A stretch of DNA of 64,000 nt. Origin: Micromonospora sp. DSM 45708. Lineage in GTDB: Bacteria > Actinomycetota > Actinomycetes > Mycobacteriales > Micromonosporaceae. Location of the stretch: positions 5,022,001 through 5,086,000 of the forward strand of contig NZ_CP154796.1 of assembly GCF_039566955.1 (NCBI RefSeq), written 5' to 3'. A model generated the notes under the pieces. The model searched no databases and was not told the DNA's origin. It saw only the letters and a program-made list of their open reading frames with translations. Numbering within the stretch: the first letter of the stretch is position 1; the number at the start of each line of letters is the position of its first letter. A program made the position numbers and the translations under genes. Of the stretch, positions 27,233 through 36,384 are shown piece by piece.

Positions 27233-28828
27233 ATGACGCAGGCGACCGTGCCCAGCCGGGCCCCCGCCGTCGACATGTCCCACCGGCAGATCCTGGAGGC
27301 GCTCTCCGGCCTGCTGCTGGGCATGTTCGTCGCGATCCTCTCCTCCACGGTCGTCTCGAACGCGCTGCCACGGATCATCACCGACCTGCACGGCAGCCAG
27401 TCCGCGTACACCTGGGTGGTCACCTCGACGCTGCTGGCCACCACCGCGACCACCCCGATCTGGGGCAAGCTCGCGGACCTGACCAGCAAGAAGATCCTGG
27501 TGCAGCTCGCCCTGGCGGTCTTCGTGCTGGGCTCGGTGCTGGCCGGGCAGGCCCAGACCACCGGCGAGCTGATCGCCTGCCGCGTGGTGCAGGGCGTCGG
27601 CGCGGGCGGCCTCACCGCGCTGGCCCAGGTGATCATGGCAACGATGATCGCCCCGCGCGAGCGCGGCCGGTACAGCGGCTACCTCGGCGCGGTGATGGCG
27701 GTCGGCACCATCGGCGGCCCGCTGATCGGCGGCGTGATCGTCGACACCGACTGGCTCGGCTGGCGCTGGTGCTTCTACGTGGGCGTGCCGTTCGCCGTGC
27801 TGGCGCTGATCGTGCTCCAGAAGACGCTGCACCTGCCCGTGGTGAAGCGGAAGGTCACCATCGACTGGTGGGGCGCCACGCTGATCACCGCCGCCGTCTC
27901 GCTGCTGCTGATCTGGATCACCCTGGCCGGCGACCGGTACGACTGGATCTCCTGGACCAGCGCGGCCATGGTGGCCGGCGCGGCGCTGCTCGGGGTGCTC
28001 GCCGTCCGGGTCGAGCAGCGCGCCGCCGAGCCGATGATCCCGCCGCGGCTGTTCCGCAACCGCACCATCACGCTCGCCGTGGTGGCCAGCGTCGCGGTCG
28101 GCGTCGGCATGTTCGGCTCCTCGGTCTTCCTCGGCCAGTACTTCCAGATCAGCCGCGGCGAGAGCCCGACCATGGCCGGCCTGATGACGCTGCCGATGAT
28201 CGGCGGCCTGCTGGTGGCCTCCACCGTCGTCGGCCGGATCATCACCAGCACCGGCCGCTGGAAGCGCTGGCTGGTGACCGGTTCCGTGCTGCTCACCGCC
28301 GGCTTCGCGCTGATGGGCGGCATGCGGGTGGACACGCCGTACTGGCGGCTCGCGATCTTCATGGCGCTGATCGGCCTGGGCCTCGGCATGACCATGCAGA
28401 ACCTGGTGCTGGCCGTGCAGAACACCGTCGGCACGCACGAGCTCGGCGCGGCCAGCTCGGTGGTGGCGTTCTTCCGCAGCCTCGGCGGCGCGGTCGGCGT
28501 CAGCGCGCTCGGCGCGGTGCTCGGCCACCGGGTCAAGGACTACCTCGCCGACGGGCTCGGCAAGCTGGGTGTGCCGGCGTCCGGCTCGGGCGGTGGCGGC
28601 GCGCTGCCGGACGTGCACGCGCTGCCCGCCCCGATCCGCGCCGTGGTGGAGTCCGCGTACGGGCACGGCGCCGGGGACATCTTCCTGGCCGCCGCCCCGT
28701 TCGGGCTGCTCGCCCTGATCGCGGTGGTGCTGATCCGCGAGGTGCCGCTGCGCCGCACCAACGCCGACCCGGCCACGACCGAGGTCGGGCGGGAGTCGGC
28801 ACCGGCCGCCGCCCCGGTGGTCCGATGA
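27233..28828 (+). CDS. MFS drug exporter, DHA2/EmrB type (14 TM)
   Basis: A 531-residue transporter with about 14 hydrophobic segments. Motif A is GKLADLTSKKILVQLALAVF, motif C-like sequence GTIGGPLIGGVIVD, and IACRVVQGVGAGGLTALAQV is typical of DHA2 antiporters. It probably exports toxic compounds using the proton gradient. The ATG at 27233 has GGAGG nine bases upstream. It follows a marR gene and is translationally coupled to a UspA gene (ATGA). Confidence 0.9.
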   Translation: MTQATVPSRAPAVDMSHRQILEALSGLLLGMFVAILSSTVVSNALPRIITDLHGSQSAYTWVVTSTLLATTATTPIWGKLADLTSKKILVQLALAVFVLGSVLAGQAQTTGELIACRVVQGVGAGGLTALAQVIMATMIAPRERGRYSGYLGAVMAVGTIGGPLIGGVIVDTDWLGWRWCFYVGVPFAVLALIVLQKTLHLPVVKRKVTIDWWGATLITAAVSLLLIWITLAGDRYDWISWTSAAMVAGAALLGVLAVRVEQRAAEPMIPPRLFRNRTITLAVVASVAVGVGMFGSSVFLGQYFQISRGESPTMAGLMTLPMIGGLLVASTVVGRIITSTGRWKRWLVTGSVLLTAGFALMGGMRVDTPYWRLAIFMALIGLGLGMTMQNLVLAVQNTVGTHELGAASSVVAFFRSLGGAVGVSALGAVLGHRVKDYLADGLGKLGVPASGSGGGGALPDVHALPAPIRAVVESAYGHGAGDIFLAAAPFGLLALIAVVLIREVPLRRTNADPATTEVGRESAPAAAPVVR

Positions 28829-29313
28829 GCGCGCCCGAGCGTGAGCGGTACGGCCCGCGGGCCCGGCCGCTGCCCTTCGAGCGGGGCACCGACGGGCCCC
28901 GGGTGGTGCTGGTCGGCGTGGACGGCAGTCGCACCTCGATGCGCGCCGCGTCGTACGCCGCCGGGCTGGCCCGCCGGCAGGGCGCCGGCCTGGTGGTGGT
29001 GTTCGTCAGCTCGCCGGCCCCGTACAGCGGGATCATGTCCGGCGTGGTGGCCGGCGCGGTGCAGCAGACCCACGACGAGCTGGCCGACGAGCTGCGCGCC
29101 GAGTGCCGGCGCGGGGCCGAGGAGCTGGCCCTGCCGGTGACGTTCCTGAGCCGGCGCGGCGACGCGTACGCCGAGCTGTGCCGGGCCGCCGACGAGCACC
29201 GGGCCGACCTGGTCGTGGTCGGTTCCTCCGAGCAGGCCGGGCACCGGCTGGTCGGCTCCGTCGCCACCCGCCTGGTCCGCGCCGGCCGCTGGCCGGTGGT
29301 GGTCGTCCCCTGA
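28825..29313 (+). CDS. Universal stress protein (UspA family)
   Basis: A 162-residue single UspA domain. Strand 1 and the first loop are VVLVGVDGSRTSMRAASYAA, and the C-terminal phosphate-binding region is LVVVGSSEQAGHRLVGSVAT with a degenerate G-2x-G-9x-GS pattern, so ATP binding is uncertain. The ATG overlaps the exporter's stop. Coupling of a USP to an MFS exporter suggests a joint stress response. Repeat copy C follows the stop by three bases. Confidence 0.85.
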   Translation: MSAPERERYGPRARPLPFERGTDGPRVVLVGVDGSRTSMRAASYAAGLARRQGAGLVVVFVSSPAPYSGIMSGVVAGAVQQTHDELADELRAECRRGAEELALPVTFLSRRGDAYAELCRAADEHRADLVVVGSSEQAGHRLVGSVATRLVRAGRWPVVVVP

Positions 29314-29316
29314 GCG

Positions 29317-29371
29317 GTAAGGAGGGGCCCCCGATTAACGCCTCGCGAGGTGGCGGGGCCCCCGCCTAACA
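29317..29371 (+). repeat. GGGCCCC palindromic repeat, copy C
   Basis: Plus strand: GTAAGGAGGGGCCCCCG, then TTAACGCCTCGCGAGGTGGC and GGGGCCCCCGCCTAACA. It follows the UspA stop by three bases in the same orientation and ends ten bases before the next gene starts. Confidence 0.75.
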
Positions 29372-29380
29372 TCTGCGATC

Positions 29381-29911
29381 ATGACCTGGACTGCACCCGA
29401 GATCGACCGCCGCCACGAGCCCTACGTCGCCGACGAACGCGCCATGCTTCAGGGCTGGCTGGACCTGCACCGCGACACGCTGCGACACAAGTGCGCCGGG
29501 CTGACCGCCGAGCAACTGCGCACCCGCAGCGTCGAGCCCTCCGGGCTGACGCTGCTCGGCCTGGTCCGGCACATGGCCGACGTGGAGCGCTGGTGGTTCC
29601 GCGTCCGCGCCGCCGGCCTGGAGCTGCCCGACATGTACGACTACGACAAGGACCCGGACGCCGACCTCAACGACATCGCCGACGCCGACCCGGCCGAGGC
29701 GCTCGCCACGCTGGCCGCCGAGATCGAGGCGGCCGACCGCGCGGTGGCCGACCTGCCGCTGGAGCACACGTTCCGCCGCGCCCGGCGCGACGGCGGCAGC
29801 GACGAGATGAGCCTCCGCTGGGCCTACGTGCACATGATCGAGGAGTACGCCCGGCACAACGGCCACGCCGACCTGATCCGGGAACGCATCGACGGCGTCA
29901 CCGGCGCCTGA
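29381..29911 (+). CDS. DinB-family protein (DUF664)
   Basis: A 176-residue protein of the DinB/YfiT four-helix superfamily. Metal-ligand histidines are expected in LLGLVRHMADVERWWFR and in HMIEEYARHNGHADLIRE, both present. Relatives include mycothiol- and bacillithiol-dependent S-transferases, so a thiol-transferase role is possible but not shown. It lies alone between repeat copy C and the convergent HAD gene, 12 bases away. Confidence 0.85.
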   Translation: MTWTAPEIDRRHEPYVADERAMLQGWLDLHRDTLRHKCAGLTAEQLRTRSVEPSGLTLLGLVRHMADVERWWFRVRAAGLELPDMYDYDKDPDADLNDIADADPAEALATLAAEIEAADRAVADLPLEHTFRRARRDGGSDEMSLRWAYVHMIEEYARHNGHADLIRERIDGVTGA

Positions 29912-29923
29912 CCCGTCCCCGGC

Positions 29924-30544
29924 TCAGTACGCCAGCGCGGCGCGCAGGTACCGCAGGTCGGCCGGCCCGCTCCACCGGTGCGCGGAGAGGCCGGCGACCC
30001 GGGCGCCGGCCACCGCGCGGTCCTGGTCGTCGACGAAGAGCACCCGGCCCGGCGGCGTGTCCAACGCCGCGCAGGCGGCCTGGAAGTACTCCTTCGCCGG
30101 CTTGTGCACGCCCACCACCGACGAGTTGACCACCACGTCCAGCTCGTCGGTCAGGTCCAGGGCGGCCAGGTCGGCGTCGAGCAGGTCGGTGGCGTTGGTG
30201 CCCAGCCCGACCCGGATACCGGCCGCCCGCGCCTCCCGGACGAACGCCAGCACGTCGGGGTCGACCTCGCCCCGGTAGCGCTGCCACGCCTCGACCGCCG
30301 CGCGGGCCCGGGCCGGGTCACCGACCGACGGGGTCAGCGCGTCCACCACGCTCGCCATCCACGCGGCGTGGCTCATCCGGCCGGTGAGCACGGGTTGGAG
30401 CAGCCCCCAGGACATCGCGATCTCACCGAGGACGCCCTCGGTGAGCCCGTACTCCCGCTCGACGCCGGCGGCCACCGCCGGGTCCCAGCGGCGCAGCACG
30501 CCGTCGAAGTCCACCAGGAGCGCCGTGGCGCGTTCCCGACTCAC
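29924..30544 (-). CDS. HAD-superfamily hydrolase
   Basis: A 206-residue HAD hydrolase. Motif I is LLVDFDGVLRRWDP (DxDG), motif II falls in VGLGTNATDLLD, the lysine of motif III in VGVHKPAKEYFQAA and the acidic motif IV in VLFVDDQDRAVAGA. The cap is helical, as in phosphoglycolate-phosphatase-like members. The substrate is unknown. The ATG overlaps the smc stop (ATGA), so it is probably co-expressed with smc. Confidence 0.88.
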   Translation of the reverse strand: MSRERATALLVDFDGVLRRWDPAVAAGVEREYGLTEGVLGEIAMSWGLLQPVLTGRMSHAAWMASVVDALTPSVGDPARARAAVEAWQRYRGEVDPDVLAFVREARAAGIRVGLGTNATDLLDADLAALDLTDELDVVVNSSVVGVHKPAKEYFQAACAALDTPPGRVLFVDDQDRAVAGARVAGLSAHRWSGPADLRYLRAALAY

Positions 30545-33500
30545 TCGTCTGTCTCCTGCCCGTTGTCCTCGGCCCGGTTGAGCCGCTGGCTGATCACCTG
30601 GGTCACGCCGCTGCGCATCGTCACGCCGTAGAGCGCGTCGGCGATCTCCATGGTCCGCTTCTGGTGGGTGATGACGATCAGCTGGCTCTTCTCCCGCAAC
30701 TGTGCCATCAGCGTGATCAGCCGGCCCAGGTTCACGTCGTCGAGCGCCGCCTCCACCTCGTCCATGATGTAGAACGGGCTGGGCCGGGCGCGGAAGATCG
30801 CCACCAGCATGGCCACCGCGGTCAACGACCGCTCGCCGCCGGAGAGCAGCGAGAGCCGCTTGATCTTCTTGCCCGGCGGGCGGGCCTCGACCTCGACGCC
30901 GGTGGCGAGCAGGTCCTCCGGGTCGGTGAGCACCAGCCGGCCCTCACCGCCGGGAAAGAGCACGGTGAAGACCTGCTCGAACTCCCGCGCGGTGTCGGCG
31001 AACGCGCTGGCGAAGACCTCCAGGATCCGGTCGTCCACGTCCTTGACCACGGTGAGCAGGTCCCGCCGGGTGGCCTTGAGGTCCTCCAGCTGCTCGGAGA
31101 GGAACTTGAAGCGCTCCTCCAGCGCGGCGAACTCCTCCAGCGCGAGCGGGTTCACCTTGCCGAGCAGGGCCAGTTCCCGCTCCGCCTTGGCGGCCCGCTT
31201 CTCCTGCGCCGGCCGCTCGAAGCGGACCGGGTCGGGCACCGGCCGGCCGTCCTTCTCGGCCTGCGCGACGTCCGCGTCGGTGGGCGGCACGAGCTGGTCC
31301 GGGCCGTACTCGGCGACCAGTGTGGGCACGTCCAGGCCGAAGTCCTCGGCGGCCTTCGCCTCCAACTGCTCGATGCGCATCCGCTGCTCGGCACGGGCCA
31401 CCTCGTCCCGGTGCACCTGGCTGGTGAGCCGCTCCAGCTCGGCGGCGAGCCGCTTGGCCGCGCCGCGTACCTCGGACAGCTCGGCCTCGCGGGCGGCGCG
31501 CTCGCGGGCGACGGCGTCCCGGTGCTCCTCGGCCCGGGCGAGCGAGACGGCGAGCCGGGTGAGCGCCTCGCGCGCGCCGCCGACCACGGCGCGGGCGATC
31601 TCCGCGCCCCGGGTGCGGGCCGCGCGCCGGGCCGCCGCGCGCTCGCGCGCGGCGCGCTCGGCGGTCGCCTGCCGGGCCAGCGAGTCGGCCCGGCCGGCGA
31701 TCGAGGAGACCCGCTCCTCGGCGGTACGCACCGCGAGCCGGACCTCCATCTCGTTCTGCCGGGCCTGCGGCACCATGGCGGCGAGCTGGTCGCGTTCCTC
31801 GGTCGACGGTTCGGCGTCGATCGGGGTGACCTCGGCCAGCCGCAGCCGCTCCTCCAGCTCGGCCAACGCCGTCAGGTCCCGCTCCCGGGCCGCCTCGGCA
31901 CGGGCCCGGGAGTCGCCGAGCCGGTCCGTCTCCGCCTTGGCCGACCGGGCCGCGGCGCCCAGCTCGGCGAGGCGTCGGGCGGCGGCGTTGCGGTGGCTCT
32001 CCGCCTCCCGCTTCGCGGCGGCGGCGTGCTGCACGGCCTCCTTCGCGACGGTCACCTCGGCCCGCGCCTCGACCAGTTGCTCCCGCAGCTCGGTGGCGGT
32101 GCGCTCGGCGGTGGCCCGGTTGGCGCGGGCCTCCTCGACCGCGGCCTGCACCTCGATGAAGCTGGGCGCCTTGGCCGACCCACCGGCCGCCGCGTACGCC
32201 CCGACCACGTCGCCGTCCGGGGTGACCGCGCGCAGCTCCGGGTTCGCGGCGACCAGCTCGGCGGCGGCGGCGAGGTCGTCGACGAGCGCCACGTCCCGCA
32301 GCGCCCGGTGCACGGCCGGGCGGATTCCGGCGGCGCACTCCACCAGGTCGGGCGCCCAGCGGGCACCCTCGGGCAGCTTCGGGCGCAGCGCGTCCGCCGA
32401 CCCGTCCATGCCGGGCCCGGCGGGGCTGCCGACCAGCAGCCCGGCCCGCCCGGCGTCGGAGATCTTGAGCATCCGCATCGCCTCGACGGCCTCGTCCACG
32501 CCGGTGACCGCCACCGCGTCGGCGAGCCCACCCAGCGCGGCGGCGAGCGCCGCCTCGTCGCCGGGCGCGACGGTGAGCAGCCCGGCGAGGCTGCCGAGCA
32601 GGCCCGGCACCTGGTCGGCGCGGGCCAGCAGCGCCCCGGCGCCGTCCTTGCGGCGCAGGCCGAGCGCGAGCGCCTCCTCGCGGGCCTTCCAGGTGGCGGC
32701 GTCCTTCTCGGCCGCCCGCTCGGCGTCGACGAGACCGCGCACCGTCGCCTGGGCCCGCTCGTGCCCGGCGACCGCCTCGGCGTGCCGGGTGTCCAGGTCG
32801 GCGTTGTCCCGGTCCGCCTCGGTGGACTGCTCGGCGACCGCGTCCAGGTCGGCCTGCGCCTGGTCGGCGCGGCCCAGCGCGTCGGCGTGCGCCGCGGCGA
32901 GCCGTTCGATCTCCTCGCCGGCGCTGGTGGTCCGTGCCCGGGCGGAGTTGACCTGACCGGTCAGCCGGGCCAGCCCCTCGCGCCGGTCGGCGATGGCCTT
33001 GGCGGCGGCCACCAGCTCCCGTTCGGCGGCGGCGAGCTGCCGTTCCAGCTCCTGCCGGTGCTCGACCGCCTCGGCGAGCCGGATCTGGTCGTCGGTGAGC
33101 GCGGCGCGTAGTTCCTCCTCCTGCTCGCGGACCCGCCGGGACTCCGCCTCCAGCTGCTCCGGGTCACGGCCGGGCCGCTCGTCGTCACCGGTGGCGCTGA
33201 GGTGACGCAGGCGCTCCCGGGCGAGCTGCTCGATGGACCGGAACCGCTCCTGCAAGGCGGAGAGGCGGTACCAGGTGTCCTGGGCCGCCGCCAGCAGCGG
33301 GGCGTCCTCGGCGAGGGCCGCCTCCAGCTCACCGAGGCGGCCCTGCACCTCACCGTGCTCGCCCTCGATCTGCTCGCGCCGCTCGCGCAGCGCGGTCTCG
33401 TCGGCGATCTCCTTGTCCAGCGTGGTCCGCAGCGTGTGCAGGTCGTCGGCGAGCAGCCGGAGCCGGGCGTCGCGCAGGTTGGCCTGGATGGCGGCGGCCC

Positions 33501-34140
33501 GCCGGGCCACCTCGGCCTGCCGGCCCAGCGGCTTGAGCTGCCGACGCAGCTCGGCGGTGAGGTCGGTGAGCCGGTTGAGGTTCACCTGCATCGCGTCGAG
33601 CTTCCGCAGCGCCTTCTCCTTGCGCTTGCGGTGCTTGAGGACGCCGGCCGCCTCCTCGATGAACGCCCGCCGGTCCTCCGGCTTGGCGTGCAGCATGCCG
33701 TCGAGCCGGCCCTGACCGACGATGATGTGCATCTCCCGGCCGATGCCCGAGTCGGAGAGCAGCTCCTGGATGTCGAGCAGGCGGCAGGAGTCGCCGTTGA
33801 TCTCGTACTCGCTCTCGCCGGAGCGGAACATCCGGCGGGTGATGGAGACCTCGGTGTACTCGATCGGCAGCGCGCCGTCGGTGTTGTCGATGGTGAGGGT
33901 GACCTCGGCCCGGCCCAGCGGCGCCCGCCCGGCGGTGCCGGCGAAGATGACGTCCTCCATCTTGCCGCCGCGCAGCGCCTTGGCGCCCTGCTCGCCGAGC
34001 ACCCAGGCGATGGCGTCGACGACGTTGGACTTGCCGGAGCCGTTCGGACCGACCACGCAGGTGATCCCGGGCTCCAGCTTCAGCGTCGTGGCGGAGGCGA
34101 AGGACTTGAAGCCCTTCACCGTCAAGCTCTTGAGATGCAC
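30541..34140 (-). CDS. smc: Chromosome segregation protein SMC
   Basis: A 1199-residue condensin ATPase. The N-terminal head starts MHLKSLTVKGFKSFASATTL with Walker A GPNGSGKSNVVDAIAWVLGE. Long coiled coils run from about residue 170 to 480 and 680 to 1000. The hinge lies around 500-670 (VPGLLGSLAGLLTVAPGDE, SDAGRAGLLVGSPAGPG). The C-terminal head has the signature LSLLSGGERSLTAVAM and Walker B PFYIMDEVEAALDD. Full length, no disruption seen. It works with ScpA and ScpB, which are not in this window. Confidence 0.97.
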   Translation of the reverse strand: MHLKSLTVKGFKSFASATTLKLEPGITCVVGPNGSGKSNVVDAIAWVLGEQGAKALRGGKMEDVIFAGTAGRAPLGRAEVTLTIDNTDGALPIEYTEVSITRRMFRSGESEYEINGDSCRLLDIQELLSDSGIGREMHIIVGQGRLDGMLHAKPEDRRAFIEEAAGVLKHRKRKEKALRKLDAMQVNLNRLTDLTAELRRQLKPLGRQAEVARRAAAIQANLRDARLRLLADDLHTLRTTLDKEIADETALRERREQIEGEHGEVQGRLGELEAALAEDAPLLAAAQDTWYRLSALQERFRSIEQLARERLRHLSATGDDERPGRDPEQLEAESRRVREQEEELRAALTDDQIRLAEAVEHRQELERQLAAAERELVAAAKAIADRREGLARLTGQVNSARARTTSAGEEIERLAAAHADALGRADQAQADLDAVAEQSTEADRDNADLDTRHAEAVAGHERAQATVRGLVDAERAAEKDAATWKAREEALALGLRRKDGAGALLARADQVPGLLGSLAGLLTVAPGDEAALAAALGGLADAVAVTGVDEAVEAMRMLKISDAGRAGLLVGSPAGPGMDGSADALRPKLPEGARWAPDLVECAAGIRPAVHRALRDVALVDDLAAAAELVAANPELRAVTPDGDVVGAYAAAGGSAKAPSFIEVQAAVEEARANRATAERTATELREQLVEARAEVTVAKEAVQHAAAAKREAESHRNAAARRLAELGAAARSAKAETDRLGDSRARAEAARERDLTALAELEERLRLAEVTPIDAEPSTEERDQLAAMVPQARQNEMEVRLAVRTAEERVSSIAGRADSLARQATAERAARERAAARRAARTRGAEIARAVVGGAREALTRLAVSLARAEEHRDAVARERAAREAELSEVRGAAKRLAAELERLTSQVHRDEVARAEQRMRIEQLEAKAAEDFGLDVPTLVAEYGPDQLVPPTDADVAQAEKDGRPVPDPVRFERPAQEKRAAKAERELALLGKVNPLALEEFAALEERFKFLSEQLEDLKATRRDLLTVVKDVDDRILEVFASAFADTAREFEQVFTVLFPGGEGRLVLTDPEDLLATGVEVEARPPGKKIKRLSLLSGGERSLTAVAMLVAIFRARPSPFYIMDEVEAALDDVNLGRLITLMAQLREKSQLIVITHQKRTMEIADALYGVTMRSGVTQVISQRLNRAEDNGQETDE

Positions 34141-34315
34141 CTTCTCGATCCTCGTCCGGTGGCCGCCGTACCGTCGCCGGAGCCGCGGACCTGGTGAACC
34201 CGCAGACTAACCCGCGACCGGGACGCCGCCGGCACGCGACCCACCCGGTTTCCGCCGGCGCAATTCCCGAGCGCCCCACAAGATCGATAATTGCGGAAAG
34301 GGTACGCACATGGCT

Positions 34316-34345
34316 GCGCGCCGGCACTGAAGTGTGTCGGCGCGC
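34316..34345. terminator. Hairpin between the small coiled-coil gene and smc
   Basis: Arms GCGCGCCG (34316-34323) and CGGCGCGC (34338-34345) with a 14-base loop, followed by TTTT on the plus strand. It lies 40 bases beyond the stop of the leftward coiled-coil gene. As a leftward terminator it lacks a U-tract. Confidence 0.4.
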
Positions 34346-34385
34346 TTTTCGGTGTGGTGCGATTCAGTTTTCGGACAACCGGAAC

Positions 34386-34580
34386 TCAGGTCAGCGCGGG
34401 CTCGGCGAGACGGAGGAGGTCGTCGGCCTCCGCTGCCGCCGCCGCGAGCCGATCGTTCTCGGCGCGCAGACGCGTGATCTCGAATTCCAGTGCCTGAACC
34501 CTGGCACGCAGTCGGGTGACCTCGTCGAGCAGACGCCGGTCGGACGCTGCACCTACGTGGCCGTAGAGGGCCTTCGCCAT
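34386..34580 (-). CDS. Small coiled-coil protein, function unknown
   Basis: A 64-residue protein. It begins MAKALYGHVGAASDRRLLDE and continues with a heptad-like run (RLRARVQALEFEITRLRAEN), so a short coiled coil covers about residues 18-55. The ATG at 34580 has GAGGAG upstream and a plausible promoter further up, which supports it as a real gene; an in-frame ATG 69 bases upstream has no conserved look. I do not recognise the family with certainty. It lies upstream of smc in the same direction. Confidence 0.65.
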   Translation of the reverse strand: MAKALYGHVGAASDRRLLDEVTRLRARVQALEFEITRLRAENDRLAAAAAEADDLLRLAEPALT

Positions 34581-34956
34581 GCTGAACTCCTCGATATGCG
34601 CTGCCGGAAAGGCCGGCCAACGCGCGCCCATGATGTTCGCGGCTGCCATTCCCGCTGTTTATCGGGGCATGGCTGGGCGCGACTGGCGACACCTACATAT
34701 TGAGCCGAACCCCCCTCGTTCGTCAAGTTGCCGCAGGCCGTAGATCATCTCCACGTCTGCCGGGCCACTCGGCGGGGGGCTGCCACAAGGCTCGGACACG
34801 CTCTGTCCGGACGCCTTCACTGTACGCCCGGGTGCCCGGGAACGCCTCACCCTTCCCGCCCGGTTCGCCTTAACTCTTTCTTAGCCACGTTGCCGCTGCT
34901 CGCGGCGCGCCCGTAGCGTCACCCCGGCCCGCAACCGACCCGTGGAGGCGACAGGC
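34581..34956. other. 376-base gene-free region with divergent regulatory signals
   Basis: This gap separates the leftward coiled-coil gene from the rightward CAP-domain gene. It contains a candidate leftward promoter at 34697-34726, a small inverted repeat CGGACA/TGTCCG around 34794-34812, and a T-rich patch near 34870-34884. I see no coding frame with support and no RNA gene. Confidence 0.6.
34697..34726 (-). promoter_or_regulatory. Candidate promoter for the small coiled-coil gene
   Basis: On the minus strand, TTGACG (34726-34721) is followed after 18 bases by CAATAT (34702-34697), in a locally AT-richer stretch. The implied transcript would have a leader of about 110 bases before the ATG at 34580. 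Confidence 0.4.
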
Positions 34957-36306
34957 GTGTACCGCTGGACCGATCCGATCGACCCGGACGACGCCTCCCG
35001 GCGCCCGGAGCCGCCGACCGACCAGGGTCCGGCGTGGCTCACCGACCGGCCGGAGCCGCGGTCGTCGTACCTCTTCGGGGACGAGTCCGGACGGCCGCCC
35101 GCCGGCCACCTGCCGCCCACGCTCGACGCCGACCGCTACGGCGACACCGCCCGGCCCGGCCACGGCCCGGCCGACGCCACCGAGGCGCACCCGGGCTGGG
35201 GCCACCCGGCCGAGCCGGGGTACGGCCCGGCCGCCGGGTACGGCCACGGTGACCAGCCGGGGTACGGCCCGGCCGCGCACCCGGGACACCGCCCCGCCGC
35301 CGCGTCCGGCTACGACCAGTCCGGCTACGACCAGTCCGGCTACGGGCCCGCCGCCGCGCCCGGCTACGACCGGCCCGGCCACGCCCAGCCGCAGCCGCAG
35401 CCGACGTACGACCCCCGGGCGGCGTACGCGCCGGGCGTCAGCCACCCGGCGGGCCGGGACCGCTGGAACGGCGAGGAGCCGGCCGGCGGGTGGGAGCAGC
35501 CCACCGCCGCCTGGCAGCCGGTGACCGACACCCCGGCCGGCGACGACCGGCACCGGCCGAAGCGGCGACTGTCCCGTCCGTTCGTGATCGGTGGCGCCGC
35601 CGCCGCGGCCACCCTCGTGGTGAGCCTGGGCGTGGGCGCGGTGCTGCTGCCCGGCGACGACGGGCCGGCCGAGCGGACCGCCGCGGACGCGCCGGTGGCC
35701 GCCGCCCCGCTGCCGACCGGGGAGACCGACGCCACGCCGTCGGCAGACGCGTCCGCCTCCGGCTCGGCGTCCGCCAGCCCGTCCGTCGCGCCGACCACGG
35801 TCAGGCCGAGCCCGACGAAGAAGGTCGCGCCGAAGCCGAGCCGGACCACCGCCCCGTCGCGTCAGCAGCAGCGCAGCAGCGCGCCGAGCGGCACCACCGC
35901 CCGGACCACCTCCTCGGGCGGGCTCAGCGCCGAGTTGCAGCAGGTCGTCGACCTGGTCAACCAGGAGCGGGCCAAGGCCGGCTGCAAGGCGCTCGGCGTC
36001 GACTCCAAGCTGACGCTCGCCGCCCAGCGGCACAGCCAGGACCAGGCCGACCACAAGACCATGACGCACGACGGCAGCGACGGCAGCGACGTCGGGCAAC
36101 GGCTCGACCGGGCCGGCTACGCCTGGCGGGCGTACGGCGAGAACGTCGCCTGGAACCAGCAGAGCCCGGCCGCGGTGATGGACGCCTGGATGAACTCCCC
36201 GGGCCACCGGGCCAACATCCTGAACTGCTCGTTCACCGAGATCGGGGTGGGCGTGGCGCGCAGCAACGGGCCTTACTGGACGCAGGACTTCGGCACCCCG
36301 CGCTGA
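34957..36306 (+). CDS. Membrane-anchored CAP/SCP-domain protein
   Basis: A 449-residue protein in four parts. A long cytoplasmic Pro/Gly/Tyr-rich region with near-repeats such as GYDQSGYDQSGYGP and PGYGPAA (to about 205); one transmembrane helix (FVIGGAAAAATLVVSLGVGA); a Ser/Thr/Pro-rich external spacer; and a C-terminal CAP domain (about 325-449) with LVNQERAKAGCKALGVDSKL, AQRHSQDQADHKTMTHDG, YGENVAW and SPGHRANILNCSFTEIGVGV. Bacterial CAP proteins are common in envelopes; their activity is mostly unknown. GTG 34957 is preferred because GGAGGCG precedes it by six bases. Confidence 0.85.
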   Translation: MYRWTDPIDPDDASRRPEPPTDQGPAWLTDRPEPRSSYLFGDESGRPPAGHLPPTLDADRYGDTARPGHGPADATEAHPGWGHPAEPGYGPAAGYGHGDQPGYGPAAHPGHRPAAASGYDQSGYDQSGYGPAAAPGYDRPGHAQPQPQPTYDPRAAYAPGVSHPAGRDRWNGEEPAGGWEQPTAAWQPVTDTPAGDDRHRPKRRLSRPFVIGGAAAAATLVVSLGVGAVLLPGDDGPAERTAADAPVAAAPLPTGETDATPSADASASGSASASPSVAPTTVRPSPTKKVAPKPSRTTAPSRQQQRSSAPSGTTARTTSSGGLSAELQQVVDLVNQERAKAGCKALGVDSKLTLAAQRHSQDQADHKTMTHDGSDGSDVGQRLDRAGYAWRAYGENVAWNQQSPAAVMDAWMNSPGHRANILNCSFTEIGVGVARSNGPYWTQDFGTPR

Positions 36307-36384
36307 CCGGCGCGTCGTGACCGGGCCGGCGCTCGTTGACCGGTCGGGGGCGGCGTCGGGCCGCCCGCGTCCCGGGAGCTGTCG

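Noticed and set aside
27187..28824. A long rightward frame in another phase over the MFS gene, joined to the UspA frame
   Set aside because: It is rich in Arg, Pro and Gly with no domain signal, while the MFS frame has 14 hydrophobic segments. Only the UspA part from 28825 is real.
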